A DNA stretch of 64,000 bases. Origin: Inhella crocodyli (GTDB taxonomy: Bacteria; Pseudomonadota; Gammaproteobacteria; Burkholderiales; Burkholderiaceae_C). The stretch lies in the NCBI RefSeq assembly GCF_004004565.1, contig NZ_SACM01000006.1:1-64000 (forward strand). Direction: 5' to 3'. Below are positions 1-7,602 of the stretch, piece after piece (position 1 is the first letter of the stretch; each line of letters starts with the position of its first letter). The position numbers and the translations under genes were made by a program. A model generated the notes under the pieces. The model made no database searches. It was not told where the DNA came from and worked only from the letters and a program-made list of their open reading frames with translations.

Positions 1-371
1 CCAAGCCCGCTGCGAAGAAGGCTGCTGCCAAGCCGGCCGCCAAGCCCGCTGCGAAGAAGGCTGCTGCCAAGCCGGCCGCCAAGCCCGCTGCGAAGAAGGC
101 TGCTGCCAAGCCGGCCGCCAAGCCCGCCGCGAAGAAGGCTGCTGCCAAGCCGGCCGCCAAGCCCGCCGCGAAGAAGGCTGCTGCCAAGCCGGCCGCCAAG
201 CCCGCTGCGAAGAAGGCTGCTGCCAAGCCGGCCGCCAAGCCCGCTGCCAAGCCGGCTGCGAAAAAGCCTGCCGCTGCGGCCAAGCAGCCGCCGGCCAAGC
301 CTGCCCCTGCGGCCAAGACCACGCTGAGCCCGCAAGCCGCCTGGCCTTTCCCGACCGGCAACAAGCCCTGA
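1..371 (+). CDS. Histone H1-like protein, C-terminal part (start outside window)
   Basis: The visible part is almost entirely lysine, alanine and proline. It is built from a 13-residue unit (KPAAKKAAAKPAA) and ends in a short non-repetitive tail finishing WPFPTGNKP before a TGA at 369-371. Proteins of this kind in Burkholderiales are nucleoid-associated, DNA-binding tails resembling eukaryotic histone H1 (HC1/HC2 and AlgP-like). No folded domain is visible in this fragment. DNA binding through the basic repeat is inferred from family and composition. The gene is followed after about 45 bases by a strong terminator. The number of repeats probably varies between strains. Confidence 0.85.
   Translation, partial: KPAAKKAAAKPAAKPAAKKAAAKPAAKPAAKKAAAKPAAKPAAKKAAAKPAAKPAAKKAAAKPAAKPAAKKAAAKPAAKPAAKPAAKKPAAAAKQPPAKPAPAAKTTLSPQAAWPFPTGNKP
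3..236 (+). repeat. 39-bp tandem repeat, six copies, inside the histone-like gene
   Basis: Six consecutive 39-base units begin at 3, 42, 81, 120, 159 and 198, differing mainly by GCT/GCC wobble changes. A degenerate partial unit follows from 237. Each unit is 13 codons, so copy-number changes keep the reading frame. This is a coding minisatellite, not a CRISPR: there are no unique spacers. Confidence 0.95.
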
Positions 372-415
372 GCTGGACCTCGCCTCTGCTCCTTCGGGCG
401 CGGGGGCTTGGTGTT

Positions 416-446
416 CAACGCCCGCCTTGCGCGGGCGTTGTTTTTT
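416..446 (+). terminator. Rho-independent terminator of the histone-like gene
   Basis: Perfect 10-bp stem CAACGCCCGC (416-425) and GCGGGCGTTG (431-440) with a 5-base loop, followed by six T (441-446). It lies 44 bases after the stop codon at 369-371. Confidence 0.92.
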
Positions 447-508
447 CTGTCTCACCAGAAGCGCCACTCGGCGTGGCACCTGCCACGGGTGGGACGCCCC
501 CTCGGGGC

Positions 509-1525
509 TCAGGGGTGGAAGAGCCCGACCTCGTAGCCGCTGATGCCCGCGCCGCGGCGGTCGGCGTCCACGCGGAAGCTGCCTTGCAAGGTGATTTGGC
601 CGCCCGCAGGCAGCCGGTCTGCACGGGCGCCGAGCTCTTGCGGCGACACCGACCGGCGCACGACCACGCGCCCTTGTGCATCCTGCAGGCGCAGGTCCAG
701 CCAAGGCAAGGCCAAGGCGTGCCCGGCCCCGTTGTGCAAGGTGATTTGGAGTTGGTAGGCCTGTCCTTGGGGCGTGGGGCGCAGGCTGCTGGCACCGACG
801 CGAAGGCCGTCGATTTGGGCCCAAGCCGGCGCGTCACAAGAAGGGCAGACCTGTCGCCATGCCTGATCCAGGGCGGGCGAGCGGGCGCGCAAGGCCGCGC
901 GTTCCGTCCAGCCCCATTGCAGGGGGAGGGCGAGCGCCAAGCCAGCCACGGCCAACCACCCCAGCCCCGTCAGCCAGCGCGGTCCGGCCTGCGGCGTGGG
1001 CGCAGGCGCCAGCGACGACCAAGCGGACGCGGCAGGGGACGGGTTCGATCCATCGCCCCCCAACAAGGCGCGCAGGCGCTCGTTCACGTCGGCCGGCGCC
1101 AATGGGTCTTCGTGGGCCGCGACCTCGTCCATGCTCGGTTCGCGCCATCCAGGTTCGGCACGATGGTCTTGAGGGGCTGGCGTGGCTGGGTGAATCGCAG
1201 GCGCTTCGGAGGGCTCGTCGCGCCAGGCCGGCTCCGGTCGATCGGCGGCCGACTCGACGCCACCCGGCACCCCCTCATCCGGTTCGACCGGTGCCATCGA
1301 CGCGCCTGCGGGCTCCTGGGTGGCCTGTCCATCGGCCATCGCCTCGGCCGGCGCCGGCGACCAAGCCACCGCTTGCCCATCGTTCAAGTCGAACAGCGAC
1401 AGGCGCGCATCAAAGACGGCGTCGCAGCGACCGCAGCGCACGAACCCTTGGCTCGCGCCCAATTGCGCGGCTTGAACCCGGAAACTGGTGCTGCATTCGG
1501 GGCAACGGGTCGCCAGCGCCTGCAT
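509..1525 (-). CDS. Zinc-ribbon, membrane-anchored DUF3426 protein
   Basis: A 338-residue protein. The N-terminus holds a zinc ribbon of the MJ0042 type (Cys8, Cys11, Cys31, Cys34). An acidic, proline-rich linker follows, then one membrane segment at about 184-206 and a C-terminal DUF3426 domain likely on the periplasmic side. The ATG at 1525 was chosen because the zinc ribbon starts immediately after it and an AGGA sequence lies about ten bases upstream; reading further upstream only runs antisense-free into prmA in another frame. It follows prmA by 11 bases at the end of the aroQ-accB-accC-prmA run. The family role is unknown; a regulator or envelope function is only a guess. Confidence 0.85.
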   Translation of the reverse strand: MQALATRCPECSTSFRVQAAQLGASQGFVRCGRCDAVFDARLSLFDLNDGQAVAWSPAPAEAMADGQATQEPAGASMAPVEPDEGVPGGVESAADRPEPAWRDEPSEAPAIHPATPAPQDHRAEPGWREPSMDEVAAHEDPLAPADVNERLRALLGGDGSNPSPAASAWSSLAPAPTPQAGPRWLTGLGWLAVAGLALALPLQWGWTERAALRARSPALDQAWRQVCPSCDAPAWAQIDGLRVGASSLRPTPQGQAYQLQITLHNGAGHALALPWLDLRLQDAQGRVVVRRSVSPQELGARADRLPAGGQITLQGSFRVDADRRGAGISGYEVGLFHP

Positions 1526-1536
1526 GCCTCGGTCCT

Positions 1537-2433
1537 TCAGGTTTTGCGCCCGCTGAGGAGCACCCAGCCGTCTTCTTGATCGGCCACGCTCAATGCCAAC
1601 CAAGGGGCGTACACCGCGGCCAGTTCTTCGGCCTGACGCTCCAGCAGCCCGGCCAGGAGCAGGCTGGCGCCGGGTGCCAAATGGCCGCACAGCAAGGGGG
1701 CCAAGAGCTTGAGCGGCGTCGCCAAGATGTTCGCGATGACCAATTGGTACTGGCCTTGGGCCAACTCGGGCAGGCCAACGTGCAGCGCGACGCCGTTGGC
1801 CTGGGCGTTGTGGGTCGTGGCGGTGACCGCCGCGGGGTCGATGTCCACCGCGTCAATCTGTTGCGCGCCCAACAGGCCAGTGGCGATGGCCAAGATGCCG
1901 GAGCCGCAGCCGTAGTCCAGCACCCGACCGTCTTCCCGGCCGTGGCGGGCCAGCCACCGCAGGCACATGCGGGTCGTGGGGTGGGTGCCGGTGCCGAAGG
2001 CCAAGCCTGGGTCCAGGCGCATCACGGTGCGGGCCTGGGCCGGCGTGTCGTGCCAGCTGGGCACGATCCAAAAGTCCTCGGTGATCGGCACCGGGGCGAA
2101 CTGGGCCTGGGTGATCCGCACCCAATCCTGCTCGTCCACCGTGACCAAGCCTTGCACGTGCAGATCGTGCGCCCACGCCTGCGCCAGCAGCAGGGTGGCG
2201 GCCTCTTGGGCGCTGGGCTCGTCGGGGAACAAGGCCTTGACGATGGAGCGCTCCCAGCCGGCGCGGGGAACGGGCATCCCGGGCTCCCCAAACAGGGCCT
2301 GCTCGTCGGGGCTGTCGGCATCGGCGTCTTCGACCGTGACCGACAAGGCCTCGAGTTCCATGAGCGCGTCGCTCACCCACTCCACCCGGTCTTGCGGGCA
2401 GATCAGGCCGAGTTCGACAAGGGCGGTGCTCAA
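1537..2433 (-). CDS. prmA: Ribosomal protein L11 methyltransferase
   Basis: A 298-residue S-adenosylmethionine-dependent enzyme that trimethylates ribosomal protein L11. The family signature [14 protein letters not shown] is at 141-154 and the SAM-binding motif LDYGCGSGI at 172-180. Length matches the family. The start codon is TTG, overlapping the accC stop as TTGA (2430-2433). There is no ATG before residue 25, so the TTG start is strongly favoured. Translation is probably coupled to accC, the usual neighbour in Betaproteobacteria. No key residue appears to be missing. Confidence 0.96.
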   Translation of the reverse strand: MSTALVELGLICPQDRVEWVSDALMELEALSVTVEDADADSPDEQALFGEPGMPVPRAGWERSIVKALFPDEPSAQEAATLLLAQAWAHDLHVQGLVTVDEQDWVRITQAQFAPVPITEDFWIVPSWHDTPAQARTVMRLDPGLAFGTGTHPTTRMCLRWLARHGREDGRVLDYGCGSGILAIATGLLGAQQIDAVDIDPAAVTATTHNAQANGVALHVGLPELAQGQYQLVIANILATPLKLLAPLLCGHLAPGASLLLAGLLERQAEELAAVYAPWLALSVADQEDGWVLLSGRKT

Positions 2434-3779
2434 CGCTTGTGCTGGGCCATCCAGCCCTCGAGGTAGTGGATGCTCGTGCCGCCCTCGACGAACTTGGCAT
2501 CGACCATCAGCTCGCGGTGCAGCGGAATGTTGGTTTGGATGCCTTCAACGACGGTCTCGCTCAGGGCGATGCGCATGCGGGCCAAGGCCTGCTCGCGCGT
2601 GTCCCCGTGGCAGATGATCTTGCCGATCATGCTGTCGTAGTTGGGCGGCACGAAGTAGTTGGTGTAAGCGTGCGAGTCGACCCGGACGCCAGGGCCGCCG
2701 GGAGCGTGCCACATCGTGATGCGGCCCGGGCTCGGCGTGAACTTCACCGGGTCCTCGGCGTTGATGCGGCACTCGATGGCATGACCACGCAGTTCCACCT
2801 GCCGCTGGGTGAAGGGCAACTTCTCGCCCGCTGCGATGCGAATCTGCTGCTGAACGATATCGATGCCGGTGACGAGTTCCGTCACGGGGTGCTCCACCTG
2901 CACGCGCGTGTTCATCTCGATGAAATAGAACTCGCCGTTCTCGTACAGGAACTCGAAGGTGCCGGCGCCGCGGTAGCCGATCTTCTTGCAGGCCGCTGCG
3001 CAGCGCTCGCCCACCTTCTCGATCAGGCGACGGGGAACGCCGGGTGCCGGCGCCTCTTCGATGATCTTCTGGTGGCGGCGCTGCATGGAGCAGTCGCGCT
3101 CGCCGAGCCACACGGCGTTCTTGTGCTGGTCGGCCAGCACTTGGATTTCGATGTGCCGCGGGTTCTCGAGGAACTTCTCCATGTAGACCGCGGGGTTGCC
3201 GAACGCGGCACCCGCTTCGGCCCGGGTGGTTTGCACGGCGTGCAGGAGCGCGGCTTCGGTGTGCACCACGCGCATGCCGCGCCCGCCACCGCCGCCTGCC
3301 GCCTTGATGATGACCGGGTAGCCCACCTGGCGGGCGATGCGGATGATCTCTTTGGGGTCTTCGGGCAACGCGCCTTCGCTGCCGGGCACGCAGGGCACGC
3401 CCGCCTTGATCATGGCCTGCTTGGCCGAGACCTTGTCGCCCATGATGCGGATCGCTTCGGGCGTGGGGCCGATGAACACGAAGCCGCTGGACTCCACCCG
3501 CTCGGCGAAATCGGCGTTCTCACTCAAGAAGCCGTAGCCCGGGTGGATGGCCTCGGCGTCGGTCACCTCGGCCGTGGCGATGATGGCCGGCATGCTCAGG
3601 TAGCTCTGCGCCGAAGGCGCCGGCCCGATGCAGACGGCTTCATCCGCCAGCTTCACGTACTTGGCTTCGCGGTCGGCCTCCGAGTAAACGACCACGGCCT
3701 TGATGCCGAGTTCTCGGCAGGCGCGCTGAATCCGCAGGGCGATTTCGCCCCGGTTCGCAATCAGGATCTTCTTAAACAT
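2430..3779 (-). CDS. accC: Acetyl-CoA carboxylase, biotin carboxylase subunit
   Basis: A 449-residue ATP-grasp enzyme, exactly the usual length. It carboxylates biotin carried by AccB in the first step of fatty-acid synthesis. The start [12 protein letters not shown] is canonical. The glycine-rich ATP loop is at about 161-168, and [13 protein letters not shown] and the [14 protein letters not shown] catalytic region follow. The ATG at 3777-3779 is set by homology to the family; only a weak GGGCTC precedes it. Upstream lies a short leader frame and a duplicated copy of the accC 5' end (3864-3897), so initiation may depend on ribosomes arriving from accB or the leader. The stop overlaps prmA. 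Confidence 0.98.
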   Translation of the reverse strand: MFKKILIANRGEIALRIQRACRELGIKAVVVYSEADREAKYVKLADEAVCIGPAPSAQSYLSMPAIIATAEVTDAEAIHPGYGFLSENADFAERVESSGFVFIGPTPEAIRIMGDKVSAKQAMIKAGVPCVPGSEGALPEDPKEIIRIARQVGYPVIIKAAGGGGGRGMRVVHTEAALLHAVQTTRAEAGAAFGNPAVYMEKFLENPRHIEIQVLADQHKNAVWLGERDCSMQRRHQKIIEEAPAPGVPRRLIEKVGERCAAACKKIGYRGAGTFEFLYENGEFYFIEMNTRVQVEHPVTELVTGIDIVQQQIRIAAGEKLPFTQRQVELRGHAIECRINAEDPVKFTPSPGRITMWHAPGGPGVRVDSHAYTNYFVPPNYDSMIGKIICHGDTREQALARMRIALSETVVEGIQTNIPLHRELMVDAKFVEGGTSIHYLEGWMAQHKR

Positions 3780-3897
3780 GGTGAGCCCGGGGCTCGATCG
3801 CCCCCTGTGCTGCGCACAGGGCGCAATCTGCCGTCCCTGCAGAGCGTCCACGCGGCGCGCAAGCGCCCCGGTTCGCCATCAGGATCTTGTTGAACAC
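3772..3897 (-). CDS. Possible leader peptide overlapping the accC start (accC-like N-terminus)
   Basis: A 41-codon frame starting GTG at 3895-3897 begins [12 protein letters not shown], clearly related to the [12 protein letters not shown] start of AccC. It then diverges into unrelated sequence and ends in TAA at 3772-3774. That stop lies inside accC codons 2-3, so this frame would terminate on top of the accC start. It fills the accB-accC spacer. It could be a translated coupling leader or a fossil of a partial duplication; there is no clear Shine-Dalgarno sequence. Translation is unproven. Confidence 0.35.
   Translation of the reverse strand: MFNKILMANRGACAPRGRSAGTADCALCAAQGAIEPRAHHV
3864..3897 (-). 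repeat. Partial duplication of the accC 5' end
   Basis: The 34 bases at 3864-3897 match the first 34 bases of accC (3746-3779) at 30 of 34 positions in the same orientation. Similarity fades on both sides, so only the first eleven codons or so are copied. Confidence 0.85.
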
Positions 3898-3910
3898 GAG
3901 CGCGGTCGCC

Positions 3911-4378
3911 TTACTCGATGATGAACAGCGGCTGTCCGAACTCGACCGGTTGGCCGTTTTCGCACAAGACCTTGACCACCGTGCCCGTGGCATCGGCTTC
4001 GATCTCGTTCATGATCTTCATGGCCTCGATGATGCACAAGGGCTCGCCGGTCTTGATCGACTGGCCCACCTCGACGAAGGGCTTCGCGTTCGGGCCCGAG
4101 GCGCGGTAGAAGGTGCCGACCATCGGCGACTTGACCACGTGCCCCGAGGGGGCCGGCTCGGCGGCTGGGGCTGCAGGCGCGGCGGCCGGGGTCGCAGGCG
4201 CGGCGGCGGCCACCATGGCCGGGGCGGCCACGGGGGCCGGCGCCAGCACGTGGGCCACTTGGGCGACGGGGCCGGCCTTCACGATGCGAACCTTGCCTTC
4301 GGCTTCCGTGATTTCCAGTTCCGAGACGTTGCTCTCGGACACGAGGTCGATCAGGGTTTTGAGTTTGCGCAGGTCCAT
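3911..4378 (-). CDS. accB: Acetyl-CoA carboxylase, biotin carboxyl carrier protein
   Basis: A 155-residue protein with the standard layout: a small N-terminal helix, an alanine/proline-rich flexible linker at about 45-78, and a C-terminal biotinyl domain with the EAMKIMNE motif, biotinylated Lys121. It shuttles carboxybiotin between AccC and the carboxyltransferase. The ATG at 4376-4378 overlaps the aroQ stop by one base (TGATG) and has GGAG upstream inside aroQ. accC follows after a 131-base spacer holding the duplicated accC fragment. Confidence 0.97.
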   Translation of the reverse strand: MDLRKLKTLIDLVSESNVSELEITEAEGKVRIVKAGPVAQVAHVLAPAPVAAPAMVAAAAPATPAAAPAAPAAEPAPSGHVVKSPMVGTFYRASGPNAKPFVEVGQSIKTGEPLCIIEAMKIMNEIEADATGTVVKVLCENGQPVEFGQPLFIIE

Positions 4379-4833
4379 CAAAGGGCTCCGGAAGGTGAGG
4401 GGTCCAGCCGGCTCAGGGCGTGCTGCAGGGCCAGGCCGTAGCCTTGGGGGCCGAGTCCGCAGACGACGCCGACGGCGAGGTCGGACAGGTAGCTGTGGTG
4501 GCGAAAGGCCTCGCGGCGGTGCACATTGCTGAGGTGCACCTCCACGAACGGGATGGCCACCGCGGCCAGGGCGTCGCGCAGGGCCACGCTGGTGTGCGTG
4601 TACGCGGCGGGGTTGATCAGGATGAAGCGGGTGCCGTCGATTCGCGCCGCGTGAATGCGGTCGACCAAGGCGCCCTCGTGGTTGCTCTGAAAGCTGCTCA
4701 GGGCCACGCCCGCGGCGGCGGCCTGCGCTTTCAACTGCTCATCGATTTCGGCCAGCGTCGTGCGCCCATAGACCTCCGGCTCGCGGGTGCCGAGCAGGTT
4801 CAGGTTGGGGCCATGGAGGACGAGAACGCTCAT
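4378..4833 (-). CDS. aroQ: 3-dehydroquinate dehydratase, type II
   Basis: A 151-residue type II dehydroquinase converting 3-dehydroquinate to 3-dehydroshikimate in the shikimate pathway. The N-terminal [17 protein letters not shown] carries the catalytic Tyr22, and the [16 protein letters not shown] region carries the catalytic histidine and substrate-binding residues. Length is normal. It is the first gene of the aroQ-accB-accC-prmA-DUF3426 run. The 96 bases upstream contain a perfect dyad at 4899-4921 that could influence its promoter. Confidence 0.97.
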   Translation of the reverse strand: MSVLVLHGPNLNLLGTREPEVYGRTTLAEIDEQLKAQAAAAGVALSSFQSNHEGALVDRIHAARIDGTRFILINPAAYTHTSVALRDALAAVAIPFVEVHLSNVHRREAFRHHSYLSDLAVGVVCGLGPQGYGLALQHALSRLDPSPSGAL

Positions 4834-4898
4834 TTAGAGCCGCTTGCCTAGAAACGGGAAGGGGCGAACTTTAAGCGTTTTCGGTGCAGATCGGCCGA

Positions 4899-4921
4899 TT
4901 TTTCGGCGAAATGCCGAAAAA
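4899..4921. promoter_or_regulatory. Perfect inverted repeat between aroQ and the TlpA-like gene
   Basis: Arms TTTTTCGGC (4899-4907) and GCCGAAAAA (4913-4921) with a 5-base centre. On either strand the transcript would carry U before the stem and A after it, so it does not look like a normal intrinsic terminator. It lies upstream of aroQ and just past the TlpA-like gene, next to another small palindrome TCGGCCGA (4891-4898). An operator or an mRNA hairpin is possible. Confidence 0.5.
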
Positions 4922-4929
4922 GTATCGTC

Positions 4930-5460
4930 TCAGCCCAGGGAAAGTACCAGGGCTTCCAGCGCGCGGCGGTCGGTTTCTCCTCGTTGCGCCCACACCCGCT
5001 GGCCCGATGGATTCACCGCCACGGTGAAGGGCAAGCCGCCGGCGGAATTGCCGAGTTTTCGCGCCCATTCGGCGCCGTTCAGGCCTGCCAGACCGATCGG
5101 AAAGCCCAAAGGCGGCGTGAAGCGGGCCAGGAACTGGCGCACCGGGGTGGGGCCGTCGATGGCCAGGCCGACGACCTGCCAACCCGACTTGCCGCGGGCC
5201 GCTTGGCCTTGGGCGAAGGCGTTGAACTCGGGCAATTCTTTGACGCAAGGCGCGCACCAGGTGGCCCAGAAGTTGATCAGCAGCCAACGCCCCCGAAGCC
5301 CGGCCATGTCCAGTTCACCGCCTTCGGGGCGGGCGAACCGGGCCTCCCACAACTCGGCCGGCACGGGCACAGGGGGAGCGTTGGAGGCCGCCTTGGGGGC
5401 GGCCAGGGCGGCGGCCGGGGCGGCCAAACCGGCCAACAGCAGGGGGCGACGGTGGATCAA
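4930..5460 (-). CDS. TlpA-like periplasmic thioredoxin-fold protein
   Basis: A 176-residue protein with an N-terminal export signal (RR at 4-5 followed by a hydrophobic stretch to about 21) and a thioredoxin fold with the WCAPC redox motif (Cys69, Cys72). TlpA/ResA-type proteins reduce disulfides in periplasmic proteins, for instance in cytochrome c maturation. The actual client here is unknown. The start is TTG, overlapping the preceding stop as TTGA (5457-5460); no other initiator precedes residue 52. It ends a seven-gene run beginning at 11424. Confidence 0.85.
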   Translation of the reverse strand: MIHRRPLLLAGLAAPAAALAAPKAASNAPPVPVPAELWEARFARPEGGELDMAGLRGRWLLINFWATWCAPCVKELPEFNAFAQGQAARGKSGWQVVGLAIDGPTPVRQFLARFTPPLGFPIGLAGLNGAEWARKLGNSAGGLPFTVAVNPSGQRVWAQRGETDRRALEALVLSLG

Positions 5461-6050
5461 GGCGTGGACTCCAACAGGGCGCGCAGGGCGGCGCGGTCGC
5501 CGCGCAGGCTCAAGCCCCGGGCGTCGGGCAGCAGGCTGCCGCGGCGGGCGTGGCTGCCGTGGATGGTGATGTGCAGCCCCACCTGCTGCTTCAAGGCCGG
5601 GCAGGGGAGCAGCAGGGCCAGGGTGGTCAAGGGCAGGCCGCGCTCGTCGCGCTCTTGGGCGCCCGGGTCCGGGCTCAGGCCGGCGTTGATCAGGGCGATC
5701 TCCGGGGCCTTGGGGTCGTCGCTGTAGAGGAGCAGGTGCAGGTCGGAGAAGTGATTGGCCGTGCCGCGCCAGGCGGCGCCCGTCAGTTGGGGGTCAAAGT
5801 CGGCCAGGCGGTCCATCCAGCGCATTGCGGTTTCTCGCAGCGCCCGCAGTTCGGCCGGTTGGGTGTCGGCTTGGAACAGCGCCAGGTGCTCGCGCAGCGC
5901 GTCTTCCACCTCGTCGTTGCTGGGCAGGGCCGTGCGCGGCGGCAGGCCGAGCTCCTTCAGGGCCCGGTGTTTGGCCGCGCCCCAGGACAGGCCTTCGTCG
6001 GCGATGAGCCGGGCCGTGGCGATGGCGATCTCAGCTTGCAGCTCGCTCAC
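5457..6050 (-). CDS. Conserved Burkholderiales protein of unknown function
   Basis: A 197-residue soluble protein. It starts with GTG at 6048-6050, overlapping the mtgA stop (GTGA), and its stop overlaps the next gene. The N-terminal half is helical and charged (AAKHRALKELGLPPRTALP); the middle contains AWRGTANHFSDLHLLLYSDD. I do not recognise a catalytic motif. Relatives are, from memory, sometimes labelled UDP-N-acetylmuramate-alanine ligase, but it has no Mur-ligase GTHGKT loop, so that name should not be used. The tight coupling with mtgA suggests a cell-envelope context only. Confidence 0.75.
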   Translation of the reverse strand: MSELQAEIAIATARLIADEGLSWGAAKHRALKELGLPPRTALPSNDEVEDALREHLALFQADTQPAELRALRETAMRWMDRLADFDPQLTGAAWRGTANHFSDLHLLLYSDDPKAPEIALINAGLSPDPGAQERDERGLPLTTLALLLPCPALKQQVGLHITIHGSHARRGSLLPDARGLSLRGDRAALRALLESTP

Positions 6051-6763
6051 GGCAGTTCCACCGCGCCCATGCGCGCCAGGATGGTGGCGCTGCGGCTGGC
6101 CAGATACGCCGAGGCCGGCAGCTTCTCGAAGCGCTTGGGCGCGGGCAACATCACCGCGAGCCGGGCCGCCTGGGCCGCGCTCAAGCGACTGGCCGGCACC
6201 CGGAAGTAGTGCTGGGCGGCGGCCTCGGCGCCGAACACGCCTTCGCCCCACTCCACGTGGTTCAGGTACAGCTCCAGCAGCCGCCGTTTGCTCAACAGGG
6301 CTTCCAGCGTCAAGGTCAAGAGCGCTTCTTGGGCCTTGCGGGGCAGCGTTCGCTCGCCGCTGAGGAACAGGTTCTTGGCCAGTTGCTGGCTCAAGGTCGA
6401 GCCCCCCACCACCTTGGGCGGGCGCTTGAGGCCCCGCTTCTCGGCCCGGGCCTCGGCGCGCTGGTTCTTGTTCCAGGCCGATTCCACGGCCTCCCAGTCG
6501 ATGCCGCCGTGGTCAACGAACCCGGCGTCTTCGCTGGCGATCACCGCGCGGCCCAGGTGGGGCGAAACCTGCGCGAGAGGGGTCCAGCGTTGCGACCACG
6601 CCAGGCCACCGGTGCTGCCCACGATGCGGCGGGCTTCGCTGCGCTGGAAGGTGGTCGAGGCGGGGTCGAGCACGTTCATCAGCCCGATGCGCGCCACGAA
6701 GTAGAGCTGCAGGCTCAGCAGCGCCAAGGCCAGCAGGCCCAGCAGCCGAAGCAGTCCCCTCAT
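6047..6763 (-). CDS. mtgA: Monofunctional biosynthetic peptidoglycan transglycosylase
   Basis: A 238-residue single-pass membrane protein with a hydrophobic anchor at about 5-25 and a GT51 glycosyltransferase domain. The catalytic glutamate is Glu78 in AVIASEDAGF. GGSTLSQQLAKNLFLS and a KRRLLELYLNHVEWG segment follow, as in the family. It polymerises lipid II into glycan strands without a transpeptidase domain. The ATG at 6761-6763 overlaps the aroE stop (ATGA). Length is normal. Confidence 0.95.
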   Translation of the reverse strand: MRGLLRLLGLLALALLSLQLYFVARIGLMNVLDPASTTFQRSEARRIVGSTGGLAWSQRWTPLAQVSPHLGRAVIASEDAGFVDHGGIDWEAVESAWNKNQRAEARAEKRGLKRPPKVVGGSTLSQQLAKNLFLSGERTLPRKAQEALLTLTLEALLSKRRLLELYLNHVEWGEGVFGAEAAAQHYFRVPASRLSAAQAARLAVMLPAPKRFEKLPASAYLASRSATILARMGAVELP

Positions 6764-7602
6764 GGCGACAGCTCCGCCCGCAAGGCGGCCAGCACGGGCA
6801 CGGGGTCGGGCCGCTGCCCCAGCCACAGCGAGAAGGCCTCGGCCGCCTGCTGCACCAGCATGCCCAGGCCGTCACGACCCTGCGCCCCCTCGGCGGCGGC
6901 CCAGTCCAAGAAGGGCTGCGCCGCCGCGCCGTAAACCATGTCCACCGCCCAGCCGCCGGGTTTGAGCAGGCCCCGGGGCAAGGCCAAGGCCGTGCCCCCC
7001 AGCGCGGCGCTGGTGCCGTTGATGACGCCGTCGTACACGGCGCCGCTGTCCAGGCTGCCCAGGGTTTTGAGGTTGACGCCATGGCGTTGGGCCAAGGCGC
7101 GGTGGCGCTCTACCAACGCGGTGGCCTTGTCGGCGCTGCGGTTGAAGACGCGAATCTCGGCGGGGCCCGCCTCGATGAGGGGCGCCATGGCGCCGGCGCA
7201 GGCCCCACCGGCGCCGAGCATCAGCACGCGCTTGCCCGCCAGTGGGAATCGGGCGGCCACGAGGTCGTAGACCAGTCCGACCCCGTCGGTGTTGTCGGCC
7301 CAGACGGTGTCGCCCTCGAAGCCCAAGGTGTTGGCCGCGCCAGCCAGGGTGGCACGTGCGCTGGCTTGGGTGGCCAAGGCCAAGGCCTCGGGCTTGAACG
7401 GCAGGGTGACGTTGCAGCCGGCAAAACCTTCATGCCGCAGGCGCTCGACGGTGCGGGCGAAGCCATCGAGCGGCGCGAGCACGGCTTGGTAGTCGACGTC
7501 CAAGCCGAGTTGCTCGGCGAAGGCGGCATGGATGCGTGGCGAGCGACTGTGGCCGATGGGGTGGCCGACGACGGCAAGGCGGGTGGGGCGATGGGCGGTC
7601 AA
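6760..7602 (-). CDS. aroE: Shikimate dehydrogenase
   Basis: A 280-residue NADP-dependent enzyme reducing 3-dehydroshikimate to shikimate. It shows the substrate-binding GHPIGHSRSP motif (Ser19, Ser21), NVTLPFK with catalytic Lys70, and NTDG with Asp106. The nucleotide-binding loop GAGGACAGA follows. The start is TTG at 7600-7602, overlapping the stop of the TonB-like gene (TTGA). Reading further upstream would only extend through that gene in another frame. mtgA follows with a 4-base overlap. Confidence 0.95.
   Translation of the reverse strand: MTAHRPTRLAVVGHPIGHSRSPRIHAAFAEQLGLDVDYQAVLAPLDGFARTVERLRHEGFAGCNVTLPFKPEALALATQASARATLAGAANTLGFEGDTVWADNTDGVGLVYDLVAARFPLAGKRVLMLGAGGACAGAMAPLIEAGPAEIRVFNRSADKATALVERHRALAQRHGVNLKTLGSLDSGAVYDGVINGTSAALGGTALALPRGLLKPGGWAVDMVYGAAAQPFLDWAAAEGAQGRDGLGMLVQQAAEAFSLWLGQRPDPVPVLAALRAELSP

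Noticed and set aside
1-240. Regular repeats at the window start as a CRISPR array
   Set aside because: Units are contiguous without unique spacers and encode a lysine/alanine/proline repeat in frame.
416-446. Terminator as bidirectional, also serving the DUF3426 gene
   Set aside because: On the minus strand no T-run follows the stem; it fits the histone-like gene only.
5457-6050. Annotation as a Mur ligase
   Set aside because: No ATP-binding GTHGKT loop or Mur domains; only 197 residues.
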